Origin: Rhinopithecus roxellana
Taxonomy: Eukaryota > Chordata > Mammalia > Primates > Cercopithecidae
DNA length: 64,000 bases
Assembly: GCF_007565055.1 (NCBI RefSeq)
Contig: NC_044551.1
Span: 98,920,089-98,984,088 of the forward strand
Direction of reading: 5' to 3'
Of the stretch, positions 11,991-24,339 are shown one piece after another. Position numbers and translations under genes: made by a program. Numbering within the stretch: position 1 is the first letter of the stretch; every line of letters starts with the position of its first letter. The notes beneath the pieces are model-generated. The model ran no database searches. It worked only from the letters and a program-made list of their open reading frames with translations, and had not been told where the DNA came from.

Positions 11991-13340
11991 TATACATTTT
12001 CTGTCAAAGAAACAACGCATTGCCCCTGAGTAATCTACTACAAAATGCTGGTACATACACCTCTGTGGCTACGATTTATTCCAATAATTAATGCTCACTG
12101 CAATGCAAGTATTTGTTTTGAAACTGTTTAACTGAAAGACCAGTCATTTTAAAAGATACCATTTAAAAATTATTTTAGAAGTTCCCACAAAAGTATACAT
12201 AACAAAATTGGCTTGCTACATAAATATCGCCTGAAATTTACCCTTCGTAAGAAAAAAAAAAAATGTCCTTTATCAGTACGATTCAGAAACTCTGCAACAT
12301 CACCATAGATACCCCAATAAAACACCACAGCATCCTAGTCCAAGACATCCAAGACGTATGCAAAGACGTATGCCCTGTTAGTATTTGAAGCAAGCATCCC
12401 TAGATGAACCCATGTAAAAATCTGTGTTGAAGCGCATGCCTCGGATTGTCAAAGGGCAATAAATCTTCCTTGCAGACTTCTACAGAATGCAGATGTCCTG
12501 CTCTCTCTCACCAACACCAGCAAACTGGAAGGCCTCGAGTCCCACAAGCTAAACTCTTTGTTCTCTGTGCAAATGCCACAGAGGTTTGTCAACAGATCTT
12601 GAAAATCTAGTGTAACATCCACTCATCGCCATGGCCCCCATTGACAGGCTACCCTGACAGCTCTCCCTGCGGGTATGCTGCCACGGGCTACAAGATCTAG
12701 TGTGGTTGTAGAGGGGTAGAGCCTAAAGGGTTGAAACCCCTCCAAGAGGGCTGTTTACAATGCAAGAGTATCATAGAAAAACCAGCAACAGCAAACACTG
12801 CCTAAGTGGCTAGCAGAATTCAGAACCATTCTCGCCAACCAACTGCTTTTGAGCATTTCAAGAGTGTGACTCCAACTGTGCGGACCCTAATCATCTCAAG
12901 AACTCCTTGAACTCTTTTGTTCTAAGAGAGAGCTGGTCTGCAAGCCTGCGTGCCCTCTTGCTGTCATCAACCCCAGGCTGGAAGATAAGCACTGCTGGCA
13001 GGTAGGAGGGTTACAGCAGCTGGACCAAGTCATGGACAGTTCTCCTGGGGGAACGGCAGCCGGAATGACCACAGGCAGCTCACAGGGCCCCAGGGATAAA
13101 GCTTCCGGGAGCTCCCAGGTCAGAGCTGCCTGGCAGAAATAAGGCAAGCCACATATGTAATCTTAAATTTTCTAATAATCACATTAAAAAAAAAAAAACT
13201 ACAAAGAAACAGGTAAGATTACTTTTAATATTCTGTTTTTTAACCCAGAGATCCAAAGTATTACCGCTTCAAAATGTCATCATAAAAAAACACATCAATG
13301 AGCTAACTTGCATTCTTTTTTCCATACCCATTCTCAAATT
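11991..13340. other. Unique intronic sequence
   Basis: The longest repeat-free stretch of the left third. No gene, RNA or repeat recognised; possible conserved non-coding DNA. Confidence 0.5.
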
Positions 13341-13344
13341 TCTT

Positions 13345-13638
13345 TTCTTTTCTTTTTTTGAGACAGAGTTTCACTCTTATTGCCCAGGCTGGAGTGCAGT
13401 GGCGTGATCTCAGTTCACTGCAACCTCCGCCTCCAGGGTTCAAGCAATTCTCCTGCCTCAGCCTCCCAAATAGCTGGGATTACAGGGGCCTGCCACACCC
13501 GGTTAATTTTGTATCTTTAGTAGAAACAGGGTTTCACCACGTTGGCCAGGCTGGTCTCGAACTCCTGACCTCAGGTGATCCACCCACCCCGGCCTCCCAA
13601 AGTGCTGGGATTACAGGTGTGAGCCACCGCGCCCGGCC
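13345..13638 (-). mobile_element. AluS-like
   Basis: Full-length minus-strand Alu. Confidence 0.94.
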
Positions 13639-13795
13639 GCACTGTCAAATTCTGATGTATGTTGTATGCTCCCTGCACATCTCAACTTGGAACAGCCATA
13701 CTGCAAGTACCCAAATATCACAAAGCGAAAGTGGCTAAAGCACTGGACAGCCCAGTTCTAGATGCTAAAATCTAGAGATGTAATTCAGTAGGCAA

Positions 13796-14104
13796 AAGTA
13801 CACGGTGGCTCATGTCTGTAATCCCAGCACTTTGGGAGGCTGAGGTGGGCAGATCACCTGAGGTCAGGAGTTTGAGACCAGCCTGGCCAACATGGTAAAA
13901 CCCCGTCTCTACTAAAAATACAAAAATTAAGCTGGGTGTAGTGGCGGATGCCTGTAATCCCAGCTACTTGGGAAGCTGAGGCAGGAGAATCACTTGAGCC
14001 CAGGAGGCATAGGTTGCAGTGAGCCGAGATCATGCCACTGCACTCCAGCCTGGGCAACAGAACCAGACTCCGTCTCAAAAAAAAAAAAAAAAAAAAAAAA
14101 AAAA
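13796..14104 (+). mobile_element. AluS-like with 25-A tail
   Basis: Nearly full-length; start slightly altered. AAAAGT flanks both sides. Confidence 0.93.
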
Positions 14105-14303
14105 GTGCTAGTGTGTAAGCAAAGATAACAGACACAAATGCAATGTCCTCATTATGTTTGCTTTTCCTCATTTTAGGAAACAATGTACAAAATTCCCCAG
14201 TGACAACCATCCTGCCTTACCCTAATCTACTTTACTTCAACATCCACCTGAGGAGACAAGCAGAAAAATATTTTTCTCTACTTCTGAAATAATAAAAAAA
14301 TGT

Positions 14304-14593
14304 GGCCAGGCACGGTAACTCACGCCTGTAATCCCAGCACTTTGAGAGGCCAGATCACCTGAGGTCAGGAGTTCAAGACCAGCTTGCCCAACGTGGTGAA
14401 ACTCCATCTCTACTAAACATACGAAAAATTAGCAGGGCGTTGTGGCAGGCGCCTGTAATCCCAACTACTCAGGAGGCTGAGGCAGGAGAATCGTTTGAAC
14501 CTGGGAGGCAGAGCTTGAGCCGAGATCGCACCACTGCACTCCAGCTTAGGCAACAAGAGCAAAACTCAGTTTCAAAAAAAAAAAAAAAAAAAA
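14304..14593 (+). mobile_element. Alu, small deletions
   Basis: Plus-strand Alu with a short deletion near the A/B region and A tail to 14593. Confidence 0.92.
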
Positions 14594-14645
14594 CCATGAT
14601 AAATTAAGAATGTAAACTGTACAGGTCCAGTGTATAAAATAATTT

Positions 14646-14912
14646 AAGCCAGGTGCAGTGGCTCTCGCTGCACTTTGGGAGGTCGAGGAAGGTGGATCAC
14701 CTGATGTCAAGAGTTCAGGGCCAGCCTGGCCAACATGGTGAAATCCCGTCTCTACTAAAAATACAAAATTAGCCAAGAGAGGTAGGTGGTGGGTGCCTGT
14801 AATCCCAGCTACTTGGGCAGGAGAACTGCTTGAACCCAGGAGGTGGAGGCTGCAGTGAGCAGAGATCATGGCACTGTACTCCAGCCTGGGCGACAGAGGA
14901 AGACGCTGTCTC

Positions 14913-14941
<29 letters not shown>
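14646..14941 (+). mobile_element. Alu, deleted promoter A/B region
   Basis: The 'GCCTGTAATCCCAG' segment is missing, so the internal RNA polymerase III promoter is broken. Long A tail (about 29). Confidence 0.9.
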
Positions 14942-14943
<2 letters not shown>

Positions 14944-15550
14944 TTTAAACAGCTCTGTGAAACTTAGTATTAAAATTGCCCCATGATATCTTTTATCAAG
15001 AGAAGGAGGAAAAGCACATCTGTTTCCTAAAGTACAAAACTCCCAGCAATTTCGACAGCAACGTTTTCTAAATTCTTAACTCTGAATTGCACAGGTCGGT
15101 TCTTTATTTAAGTTATTGGTCGTTAAGAGTTAAGACAAAACTAGACAATTAATTGTATATCAAATAGCAGAAAAATATATGCTTTCACCTAAAAACTGCC
15201 CTCTCTGCCTCCCAACCATGCTCAGATAATTTCAACATGATCATGGAAAGAGAGGAGTTTTGCAGATGTAGAAACAGTGGTCTGAGGCAAATGTGTTTTT
15301 AATTAGAGTTTGCGGGAGCTAGAGGTTAGACACTGTAGTATGCCTGAACAGAGAAAAAACGACCCTGGAGCCTAAATATGATGGGTCTGAAGGCTGACTG
15401 CAGAAAAACGTGTAAATTCCCACCACCACCCAGCAGGGAGGTGAGCAGCTTTCAAGAGGCAAATTAGCTTTTCAAAAGACAGGGGACTGATCCATCCGGT
15501 GACAATTGGATAGAGCAGCCAGGCCATCTGTTCTCACCAACCTCCCAGGT
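14942..15550. other. Unique intronic sequence
   Basis: No gene or repeat recognised. Confidence 0.5.
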
Positions 15551-16235
15551 CCAACTCCCCTCCCTAGTACCCCACACCCACCCCATCCCTCTTCAATCTA
15601 TGCCAACTAGCAGCCAGCATGATCCTCCCAAAATTCACACCACCTCCCTTTCTTAAAATCTTTTTTTTTTTTTTCCCGAAGACAGAGTCTTGCTCTGTCG
15701 CCCAGGCTGGAGTGCAACGGTACCATCTTGGCTCACTGCAACCTTCTCCTCCTGGGTTCAAACAATTCTCCTGCCTCAGCCTCCCGAGTAGCTGGGATTA
15801 CAGGCACCTACCATCATGCATGGCTAATTTTTATATTTCTAGTAGAGACGAGGTTTCACCATGATGGCCAGGCTGGTCTCAAACTCCTGACCTGAGGTGA
15901 TCCACCTACCTCAGCCTCCCAAAGTGTTGGCGTGAGCCACCATGCCTGGCCCCTTGCTTAAAATCTTTTTTATTCTAACAAAATCCCTCCAGAGCAGCCT
16001 GTAGACTGAGCATGATCTGGCTCCTGCCTGCCCTGCCAGCCTTGTCTCAGCCCCCGTCTCCTAAGACTTTTCTCAGCTCTCACCCAGGCTGAGCTCATTC
16101 TCACTCCGGCCTGCTGCTTTGCCAACAACACCAATGCATCCTCCGGCTTCAGCATTCACCTACATTACCTCCTCTCAGAGGCCCTCGCTGGCCTGCTGGA
16201 TGCCCCACCTTGTCAGTCAGCTTGCCTGCATGCAC
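15551..16235 (+). mobile_element. L2 fragment split by an Alu
   Basis: 'CTTAAAATCTTTTT' then 'TGAGCATGATCTGGCTCCTG', 'TCAGCCCCCGTCTCC' and 'ACCTCCTCTCAGAGGCCCTC' follow the L2 3' consensus order. Alu inserted at 15667. Confidence 0.6.
15667..15951 (-). mobile_element. Alu inside L2
   Basis: Minus-strand Alu. Duplication TTAAAATCTTTTTT at 15653-15666 and 15958-15971. Short deletion near its 5' end. Confidence 0.93.
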
Positions 16236-16950
16236 CTTTGCCCCCAGGTGCCAGCCCTCCCTGCCAGCCCACCTGTGCTGGTTCAACTCTCCATCCCAGC
16301 ACACAATGTGGTGCCCAGCAAAGGCAGGAAGGAGGATTTCCAACAACCCAAGAACCTGGTGAACTTCAGTATAAACTCCACCCATCTGGAAACGTTGCCA
16401 GAAGAGTGTATTTGTCTCTTACCAGCCCTACCCTATAAACAATGACCTTGATCCTTCATGTCCAACTCACTTCCCCAGGCTTACCTCTACGGCATTTAAA
16501 TAGGTGAGAAAACTCCTATTACAGATTCTATAGTTTCCATGTATAGAAAACAATAATAAAAGTGATAACCACACCCTAAAAATACATCATAATCCTGAAC
16601 TATCTACAGACACCCACCATCTTTTAGACTTCCCTGCCATGAGTACAGGCACCTGATTCACTCACAGCCTTGTCCTCTGTGCTACCCCCAGTGCAGAGTG
16701 GACTGTCTTTTTCTAGACGCAGAGAGGGCAATAGGAATTCCCATTCACACCCCTAACTGCTTGGTTCCCTAGCACATTCTACAGCCAGATCATCGTGAAG
16801 CCGTATTTTCCACCCAGGAACGAGTTCATTTAAAATGACTGATTTTGAGAAGCTGTTTGTTTTTTCAGCCCAGGCTAAGGTACATAAAAGTATTTTCCAG
16901 AAGTCTAACATAGCGTTCTGCTTCTTTCATGCACCCCAAGTTATGTTCTT
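16236..16950. other. Unique intronic sequence
   Basis: Overlapping ORFs of 66-108 codons here have no recognisable domain. No gene supported. Confidence 0.45.
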
Positions 16951-16956
16951 ACCTTT

Positions 16957-17263
16957 TATTTACTTATTTATTTATTTATTTATTTTTAGACGGACTTTCG
17001 TTCTTGCTGCCCAGGGTGGAGTGCAGAGGCGCAATCTTGGCTCACTGCAAGCTCCACCTCCCGGGTTCAAGTGATTCTCCTACCTCAGCCTCCCAAGTAG
17101 TTGGGATTACAGGCACCCACCACCGCACTCGGCTAATTTTTGTATTTTTAGTGGAGATGGGGTTTCAGTCAGGCTTGTCTTGAACACCTGACCTCAGGTG
17201 ATCCACCCGCCTCGGCCTCCCAAAGTGCTGGGATTACAGGCATGAGCCACCATGCCCAGGGCC
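16957..17263 (-). mobile_element. Alu with (ATTT)n tail
   Basis: Minus-strand Alu, tail as TTTA/TTTAT units; short deletion near 'TTTCAGTCAGGC'. Confidence 0.93.
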
Positions 17264-17454
17264 ATCTTTTAAGTAAATTCATTTCACCTGGAGAACAACC
17301 GCCACCAAAAATTTCAAATGCATTTATTCATGCTACAAATATTTATTTAGCCCTCGTGGCTCACAAGGCACAGTGCCAGGGCCCAGAAGGACATGGAATT
17401 CAATGGCAAAGACATGGGCTTCTGAATCCAGACCAGGCTCTGATCTCCCAATGC

Positions 17455-17995
17455 CTCATAACCTTGGAGAATAATCCTAACAGCTAACACATTGACCATG
17501 TGCAGACCTCTGTCCTAAACGCCTCACACGCACTAACTCGCTTAATTCTTATAACACCCTGTAAGCGAGTAACTAATAATGCTCCCTACCAGGCGCCGTG
17601 GCTCACGCCTGTAATCCCAGCACTTTGGGAGGCCGAGGCGGGTGGATCATGACGTCAGGAGTTGAAGACCAGCCTAACCAACATGGTGAAGCCCTGGCTC
17701 TACTAAAAATACAAAAATTAGCTGGGCTTGGTGGCGCATGCCTGTCATCCCAGCAACTCAGGAGGCTGACACAGAAGAATCACTTGAACCTGGGAGGTAG
17801 AGGTTGCAGTGAGATGAGATCCCGCCACTGCACTCCAGCCTGGCGACAGAGCAAGAACCCATCTCGAAAGTAAATTAATTAATTAATTAATTAATTAAAA
17901 AATAATGCTCCCATCTTACAGACGTGGGAACTGAGGCACAGAGCAGATGAAGAACTTGCCCACAGTCCCAGAGCTAACAGGTGGTAAACAGGTTC
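17455..17995 (-). mobile_element. MIR split by an Alu
   Basis: MIR in reverse: 'CACTAACTCGCTTAATTCTT' before the Alu and 'GGGAACTGAGGCACAGAGCA' after it join at the Alu target site. Confidence 0.78.
17587..17900 (+). mobile_element. Alu with (TTAA)n tail inside MIR
   Basis: Perfect 12-bp duplication AATAATGCTCCC at 17575-17586 and 17901-17912. Tail is a TAAT repeat. Confidence 0.96.
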
Positions 17996-18289
17996 CATTT
18001 TTCTCCTCTTTTTGAAATAGCTTTACTGATTGGCCAGTTTGCTATTAATATTTTACAAATGCAGATAATAAGCATCAGTCCACAAAGCAGCTAAGAGGTT
18101 AAATAAGGGAACAAATATTAGTCCAGCCTGGCACCTGGCATGGAGAACTGCTCAACAGCCTGAAAAAGGAATAGAAGTCAACCTATTCTCAAACAGTTTA
18201 ATCAGAGAAAAAATGTGTAAATAACAGAAAATGGTCATGACAAGGTGCAGAGAGGAATGACATAAGAAGTGCACATAAAATACAAAGGG

Positions 18290-18582
18290 GGCCGGGCGCG
18301 GTGGCTCAAGCCTGTAATCCCAGCACTTTGGGAGGCCGAGACGGGCGGATCACGAGGTCAGGAGATCGAGACCATCCTGGCTAACACGGTGAAACCCCGT
18401 CTCTACTAAAAAATACAAAAAACTAGCCGGGCGAGGTGGCGGGCGCCTGTAGTCCCAGCTACTCCAGAGGCTGAGCCAGGAGAATGGCGTGAACCCGGAG
18501 GCGGAGCTTGCAGTGAGCTGAGATCTGGCCACTGCACTCCAGCTTGGGTGACAGAGCGAGACTCCGTCTCAGAAAAAAAAAA
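18290..18582 (+). mobile_element. AluYR-type (Old World monkey lineage)
   Basis: Very close to AluY but with GGCTCAAGCC, GAGACGGGCGG, AAAAAACTAGCCGGGCGAGG and ATCTGGCCACTGCA, the pattern of cercopithecoid AluYR subfamilies. Duplication AAAATACAAAGGGG at 18277-18290 and 18583-18596 (its last G may be the first Alu base). Confidence 0.9.
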
Positions 18583-18769
18583 AAAATACAAAGGGGGATT
18601 ACGTGCTTAGATGGGAGTGAGGACCTGCGTTCCATGAGCTGAAGTATTTGAAAATGACAGGCTAGGTTGGGGGGTATTGTGACATATAGATTTGGTCAGT
18701 GTCCTTGTCCTCTTTCTGACATCCAACTCTAAGATCCTTTGCAATCTTCAAAGAGAAAACTGTCTTTTG

Positions 18770-19424
18770 TATGCTAATGAATTGACTGGTGGCTAGCAGC
18801 CCCTAGGTGGTTTCAGGATATGGGCTGGTCACAGGAAAGACCAAGGCAGGGAAAGGAGAGGGGCTGAAGGTTAACCAGTAACCAGAGAAAGAGTCAGTCA
18901 CGGCCGCGTCATAAAGCTTCCACAAAAACTCAGAAGGACAGAGCTTCCGGACAGCTGGACACGTGGGGGTTTCTGGAGGGCGGCACACCTAGGGAGAGCA
19001 CGGAAGCTCCCAGACCCTTCACACACGCCTAGCCCTATGCGCCTCTTCATCTGCTGTTATGGGTAACCTTAGTGATATCCTTTACCACTAGCCAGTAAAC
19101 ATAGGCCAGTGTTACCTTGAGTTCTGTGAGCTGCTCCAGCAAATTAACTGAATCCCAGGAGAAGATCAAGGGAATCCTGATGTATAAGCTGTTGATCAGA
19201 AGCACAGGTAGAGCAAGCTGCGGCTTGTGACTGTCATCAAAAATGGGGAGCAGACTTACGGGACTGAGCCCTCAACCTGTGGGGTCTGACCTGTGGGGCA
19301 GACAGTGTCAGAACCGAACTGAATAAAGGGCCATCCAGCTGGTGTCTGCTGCAGAACTGATTGCTTGCCTGGTGTCTGGGGAACCCCTTACCCCACAACA
19401 TCTGGTGTCAGAAGTGTGTTGTGA
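18770..19424 (+). mobile_element. Old LTR-like interspersed repeat, unassigned
   Basis: Contains 'GGTTTCTGGAGGGCGGCACA', 'GAGTTCTGTGAGCTGCTCCA' and 'CATCTGGTGTCAGAAGTGTG', phrases I know from many primate loci. Family name not recalled. It ends next to the following Alu. Confidence 0.5.
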
Positions 19425-19722
19425 GGCCGGGCGCGGTGTCTCAAGCCTGTAATCCCAGCACTTTGGGAGGCCGAGACAGGCGGATCACGAGGTCAGGAGA
19501 TCGGACCATCCTGGCTAACACAGTGAAACCCTGTCTCTACTAAAAATTCAAAAAATTAGCCAGGTGTGGTGGCGGGCGCCTGTACTCCCAGCTACTCGGG
19601 AGGCTGAGGCAGGAGAATGGTGTGAACCTGGGAGGTGGAGCTTGCAGTGAGCAGAGATCACGTCACTGCACTCCAGCCTGGGGGACAGAGTGAGACTCCA
19701 ACTCAAAAAAAAAGAAAAAAAA
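19425..19722 (+). mobile_element. AluY/AluYR-like
   Basis: TCTCAAGCC and GAGACAGGCGG resemble AluYR. Duplication AAGTGTGTTGTGA / AAGTCTGTTGTGA at 19412-19424 and 19723-19735. Confidence 0.92.
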
Positions 19723-19739
19723 AAGTCTGTTGTGAAAGT

Positions 19740-21095
19740 TCAGTAGAAGAAACTTAGTTTACTTATTCCTCTATATCCTCAGAGCTCAGAGTGCTGAGTT
19801 TAATACTGGGACTAAATCACCCAAAGCACAAACTACATCAGAATAATCCACTGCCTCTACTCAGTGAGTCTTGCATATGTAACACACCGAACATCAGAGA
19901 GCAAATCTTGCTTGACGTGGAGGGCACTCCACATCCCTTGTTCTAGAGATGGTATGGCTACCCAACACACACGTGGCTTCCCAAGCTTCTGAAGGAAAGC
20001 ACCTCCAAGAATGGACTCGGTGTTCCACAAAGAACTCCACCTCCTATCCTTGTCTGGGCTCATTCTGCAAAGCTTTCTGTTATTAATATCTTCTGAGGAT
20101 AACAATCTCCCTCACTGCCTTTGAAGCCCTTACTGTGTCTGAGCGTGCCCTTGAACCCAGAGTCAACTGCTCTCAACAGAAGAGAGGGCAGGGGGACAGC
20201 TGGAGGGAAGGAGTAACAAAACAATATTCTCCCAACCCTAAGGCTAGTAGGTCTCCCTGCAATCAGAGCCGCCTCCCTGACACTCACCCTCCCCTCCTGC
20301 AGGAACAGCCACCAGCCAGCAGGCCAGCCAGGGCAACGAGTCCATCTCAGACCTCCACTGACCGATGAGCGCTGCAAAACTATAAAGTTCCATTCCAGAG
20401 TCTGCCAAAGAAAAAGATGGGGATCTTGGATGCAACTCACTTCCAAATACATGTTGTGGCCCTCAAGGACCCAGTGACACCAAGCGATCTTCTTTTGTTT
20501 GCTTTAACAAATAAATTCCCTGCCACCAATAAAACTAAGAAATTTAACTCCTGATTGCAAAGATCAGGAGTGGCTGGGTAGTGTCTTCACACGTGAACAA
20601 TGTGTGTGTCAAGGGTGAGAACTCAAGGAGTTAGAGCAGCTTGTTAACAAGGTGACATCTGAGTAGGGAAAACAATCCAGTAATTGCTAAGTCCAATTTC
20701 CTGTTCCCTATCTTCCATGGCGAAAAAGAAGAAAAAGAGAAAGAAAAGCACTCATAGATTAGAATGGATACATCCTCAACTGCAACACCTGTCAAATGCA
20801 ACAGAGATTTCTTACACTTGCTGTTTTCACAAGAAAGTGACGACAGTGTCACACATACCCCATATCCCTTAACAGGCCCTGAAGGCAACTCCTGCCTGGC
20901 AGGATGGCTGCTATCCCGGTCCCCATACCACCAGTAGACTTTAGGGTGCCCCGGTAGGTGCCAGGGGTAGGGTCCAGAATGGACCTCCCCATTCCTCAAC
21001 ATTACACCCTGGAATGAGAAGCCAATGGGTCGCTCCTGGGATGAAGGGAATTTGAGTCCTTCAGCTCGAGGGTCTAAAGCACTTTTCTCAGCAGC
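19740..21095. other. Unique intronic sequence
   Basis: No repeat or gene recognised. A 175-codon minus-strand ORF (20631-21158) runs into the MER20 and shows no domain. Confidence 0.45.
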
Positions 21096-21104
21096 AACAC
21101 CACT

Positions 21105-21276
21105 GACACCTGGGGCTGCATAACCGTGTCCTGAGCATGGTAGGAAGTTTAGCATCATTCCTGGCTTCTACTCACTAGATAACCCTGCCCCTAGCTGTCA
21201 CAAGCAAAAATATCTGTAAATATTGCCAAATGTCCCCTGGAGGCAAAATCGCCCTGTTGAGAAACCACTGCTCTAG
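21105..21276 (-). mobile_element. MER20
   Basis: Reverse MER20: 'TTTAGCATCATTCCTGGCTT', 'AAATATTGCCAAATGTCCCC' and 'TTGAGAAACCACTGCTCTAG' in order. Confidence 0.8.
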
Positions 21277-21598
21277 AGAGAAGAGGGCTACTGCTTCTTC
21301 AGGCCCAGCAACATCCCACCTGGAAACAACCTTAAATCATTAACTACCAAGGGCTGGATGTCAGAGGCCAGCATGGCCAAAACCACTTTAGCATCATCAG
21401 CTCTCCAAACTTCCTCCTCCTCTATGCCTACCTCAAAGGTCACTGCAATCACTAGGCTGGCCAAAAAGGACAGTCTCAACACTGACATCCCCAACATCCA
21501 AAAAGTGCCAGAAGTTACCCTTCTGAAGTAACGTCTTCTGACCCATTCCCTTGCCTCTCAAGCCCCTTGGCTAATGAGGAGAAGAAAGAAAAGCATCT

Positions 21599-21894
21599 GG
21601 CCGGCACGGTGCCTCACGCCTGTAATCCGAGCACTCTGGGAGGACGAGGCGGGTGCATCACCTGAGGTCAGGAGATCGAGACCATCCTGGCTAACAGGAT
21701 GAAATCTCGTCTCTACTAAAAATACAAAACATTAGCCAGGCGTGGTGGCGGGCACCTGTAGTCCCAGCTACTCAGGAGGCTGAGGCAGGAGAATCGCTTG
21801 AACCCGGAAGGTGGAAGTTGCAGTGAGCCAAGAACACGCCACTGCACTCCAGTGTGGGCAACAGAATGAGACTCCATCTCAAAAAAAAAAAGAA
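21599..21894 (+). mobile_element. Alu with 16-bp perfect duplication
   Basis: AGAAAGAAAAGCATCT flanks it at 21583-21598 and 21895-21910. Confidence 0.95.
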
Positions 21895-22021
21895 AGAAAG
21901 AAAAGCATCTATATGCAAGAACCCACAAGAACAACGCCATTTCTGGTAGCCACTTGAAACATTCTATATCCTGTTTCTGCTCTTTACTTGCCTCTTTGTT
22001 AACTTTTATTTATTAAATGTT

Positions 22022-22090
22022 GGAGCCAGGATTCAAAACAGAAGTAATTCCAGGGCACATGCTCTTGTAATTATACTACACTGCCTCTCA
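22022..22090 (-). mobile_element. MIR fragment
   Basis: 'GAGCCAGGATTCAAA' through 'TACACTGCCTCTC' is the 5' end of MIR in reverse. Confidence 0.65.
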
Positions 22091-22700
22091 AATGGGAGGC
22101 AGAAAAGGAGCCAACAAAGGAAACCAGAAATAATGGCTTCAGCACAACAGACTCAGAAGACCCAAGAAGAAGCATCCAACGCTATGGGAAAGACTAAAAG
22201 TCCCCACTGATCACCAAGTCTGTTGATCAACAGGTCACTGGAGACTGCCTTTTCCTTTAGAGTGATTTATTGAAAAAAGAAAAAAAAGATTACACAAAAG
22301 GCCAATTTCATCCATCCTGAAATGAGCCCAAGCACTACAATATCCGAAAGGATTATGCAGACAGTATTAAAAAATGTTTTTCATTACAGTATTTACATTA
22401 GGAGACATATGCTTCCTCTTTAAGAAACAACTCACAGAATACACAACTCACTGTGGGAAAAGGGCAAGCAAAGTATATTTATGGTTTGGTTTTTAGATGT
22501 AACTATCATAGAAAACATGGGAAATTTATGCTTTGGCATTTCCAGAGAGTAGCTGCTGAGAAGGAAATGAGGGTGGGTAAAGGATACATTCACATGGTTT
22601 CCTTTTTCTGAGCTTTCAACTGTACTTGAAAATGTAATACAAAAATTTATCTTTACCTTTTAATAAAAAAGCAAAACATCTGATGATCACTTACAACTAA
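22091..22700. other. Unique intronic sequence
   Basis: Nothing recognised. Confidence 0.5.
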
Positions 22701-22703
22701 GGC

Positions 22704-22999
22704 AACCAGGCATGGTGGCTCACACCTGTAATTCCAACACTTTGGGAGGCCAAGGCAGGTGGATCACTTGAGGTCAGGAGTTTGGGACCAGCCTGGCCAA
22801 CATGGCAAAACCCTGTCTCTATTAAAAAATACAAACATTAGCTGGGTGTGGTGGCATATGCCTATAATTCCAGCTACTCGGGAGGCTGAGGCACGAGAAT
22901 CCCTTGAACCCAGAGACAAAGGCTGCAGTGAGCCAAGACCGTGCCGCCGAACTCCATCCAGCCTGGGTGACAGAGTGAGACTCTGGCTCAAAATAAAAT
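22704..22999 (+). mobile_element. Alu
   Basis: Full-length plus-strand Alu with short AAAAT tail. Confidence 0.92.
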
Positions 23000-23002
23000 A
23001 CG

Positions 23003-23173
23003 CAGGGCACGGTGACTCACACCTGTAATCCCAGCTACTTGGGAGGCCGCGGCAGGAGAATCACTTGAACCCGGGAGGTGAAGGTTACAGTGGACTGGGA
23101 TCGTGCCACTGCACTCCAGCCTGGGTGACAAAGCGAGACTCCGTCTCGAAAAAATAAAATAAAATAAAATAAA
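23003..23173 (+). mobile_element. Alu with large internal deletion
   Basis: Left-arm start joins right arm at 'ATCCCAGCTACTTGG', removing about 130 bp between two similar 'CCCAGC' sites. AAAAT tail. Confidence 0.9.
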
Positions 23174-23647
23174 TTTGTTAGGTAAACCAATTAAAAACAG
23201 AGGTACAAAGTGGGGCCTTTGGGAAATGTGCCATGACACTAATAAAAACAGATCCAATCCAATGTCTTTAAATATGGGCTTTCTTGCCAATAGAAATCAA
23301 CATAAATATTGAAACATACACATTATATACAGATATAGTTCTGATAAATAAGTATATAACCATATTTGTTACAATGTGTTTTACACACATTTACTTATAT
23401 AAAACAGAGACAACACTGGAGTATCGGAATGAAGTACTGATGCATCCTACAACACGGGTGAATCTTGAAGACATTATGTCCAGTGAAAGAAGCCAAATGC
23501 AAAAGGTCACCTATTGCGTGACTCCATTTCCATGAAATATTCAGAACAGATAATTCCATAGAGACAGAAAGCAAATTGGAGGTTGTCAGGGGGTGGGAAG
23601 AGGGGAGAATAAGGAGTGACTGCTGAACAGGTGCTACGGCTTGGACA

Positions 23648-24339
23648 TTGTATTAGTCCATTTTCATACTGCTAAGAAGAAATAACCCAAGACAGGGTAA
23701 TTCATAAAGAAAAAGAGGTTTAAGAGGTTTAACAGACTCACAGTTCCACACGAGTGGAGAGGCCTCCAATCATGGCAAAAGGTGAAGGAGGTGCAAAGGC
23801 ATGTCTTACACGGTGGCAGGCAAGAGGCCATGTGCAAGGAAACTGCCCTTTATAAAACCATCAGATCGGCCAGGTGAGGTGGCTCATGCCTGTAATCCCA
23901 GCACTTTGGGAGGCCGAGGTGGGCAAATCATGAGGTCAGGAGGTTGAGACCAGGCTGACCAACACGGTGAAACCTTGTCTCTACTAAAAATACAAAAAAT
24001 TAGCCAGCTGTGGTGGTACACCGAGCCTGTAATCCCAGATACTCAGGAGGCTGAGGCAGAAGAATTGCTTGAACCTGGGAGACAGAGGTTGCTGAGATCA
24101 CACCACTGCACTCCAGCCCAGGCGACAGAGCGAGACTCCATCTCAAAAAAAAAAAAAAAAAAAAAACCCCACCAGATCTTGTGAGACTTAGTCACTACCA
24201 CTATCGCGAGAACAGCACAGGAAAAACCCACCCCCCCACGATCAATTACCTCCCACTGGGTCCCTCCAGTGACACATGGGAATTACAGGAGCTACAATTC
24301 AAGATGAGATTTGGGTTGGCACACAGCCAAACCACATCA
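23648..24339 (-). mobile_element. MaLR (MST/THE1-type) LTR holding an Alu
   Basis: Reverse strand reads TGATGTGGTTTGGCTGTG to GGACTAATACAA, the known ends of MaLR LTRs, with an Alu in the middle. Solo LTR remnant; no coding sequence. Confidence 0.88.
23868..24166 (+). mobile_element. Alu inside MaLR LTR
   Basis: Full-length Alu; 'CAGATC' of the LTR occurs on both sides. Confidence 0.93.

Noticed and set aside
13358..13738. Many ORFs of 60-142 codons resembling 'FETGFHHVGQAGLELLTSGD'
   Set aside because: Translated antisense Alu; not genes.
20631..21158. 175-codon minus-strand ORF
   Set aside because: Starts in a MER20 relic and runs into unique DNA; no domain or splice support.
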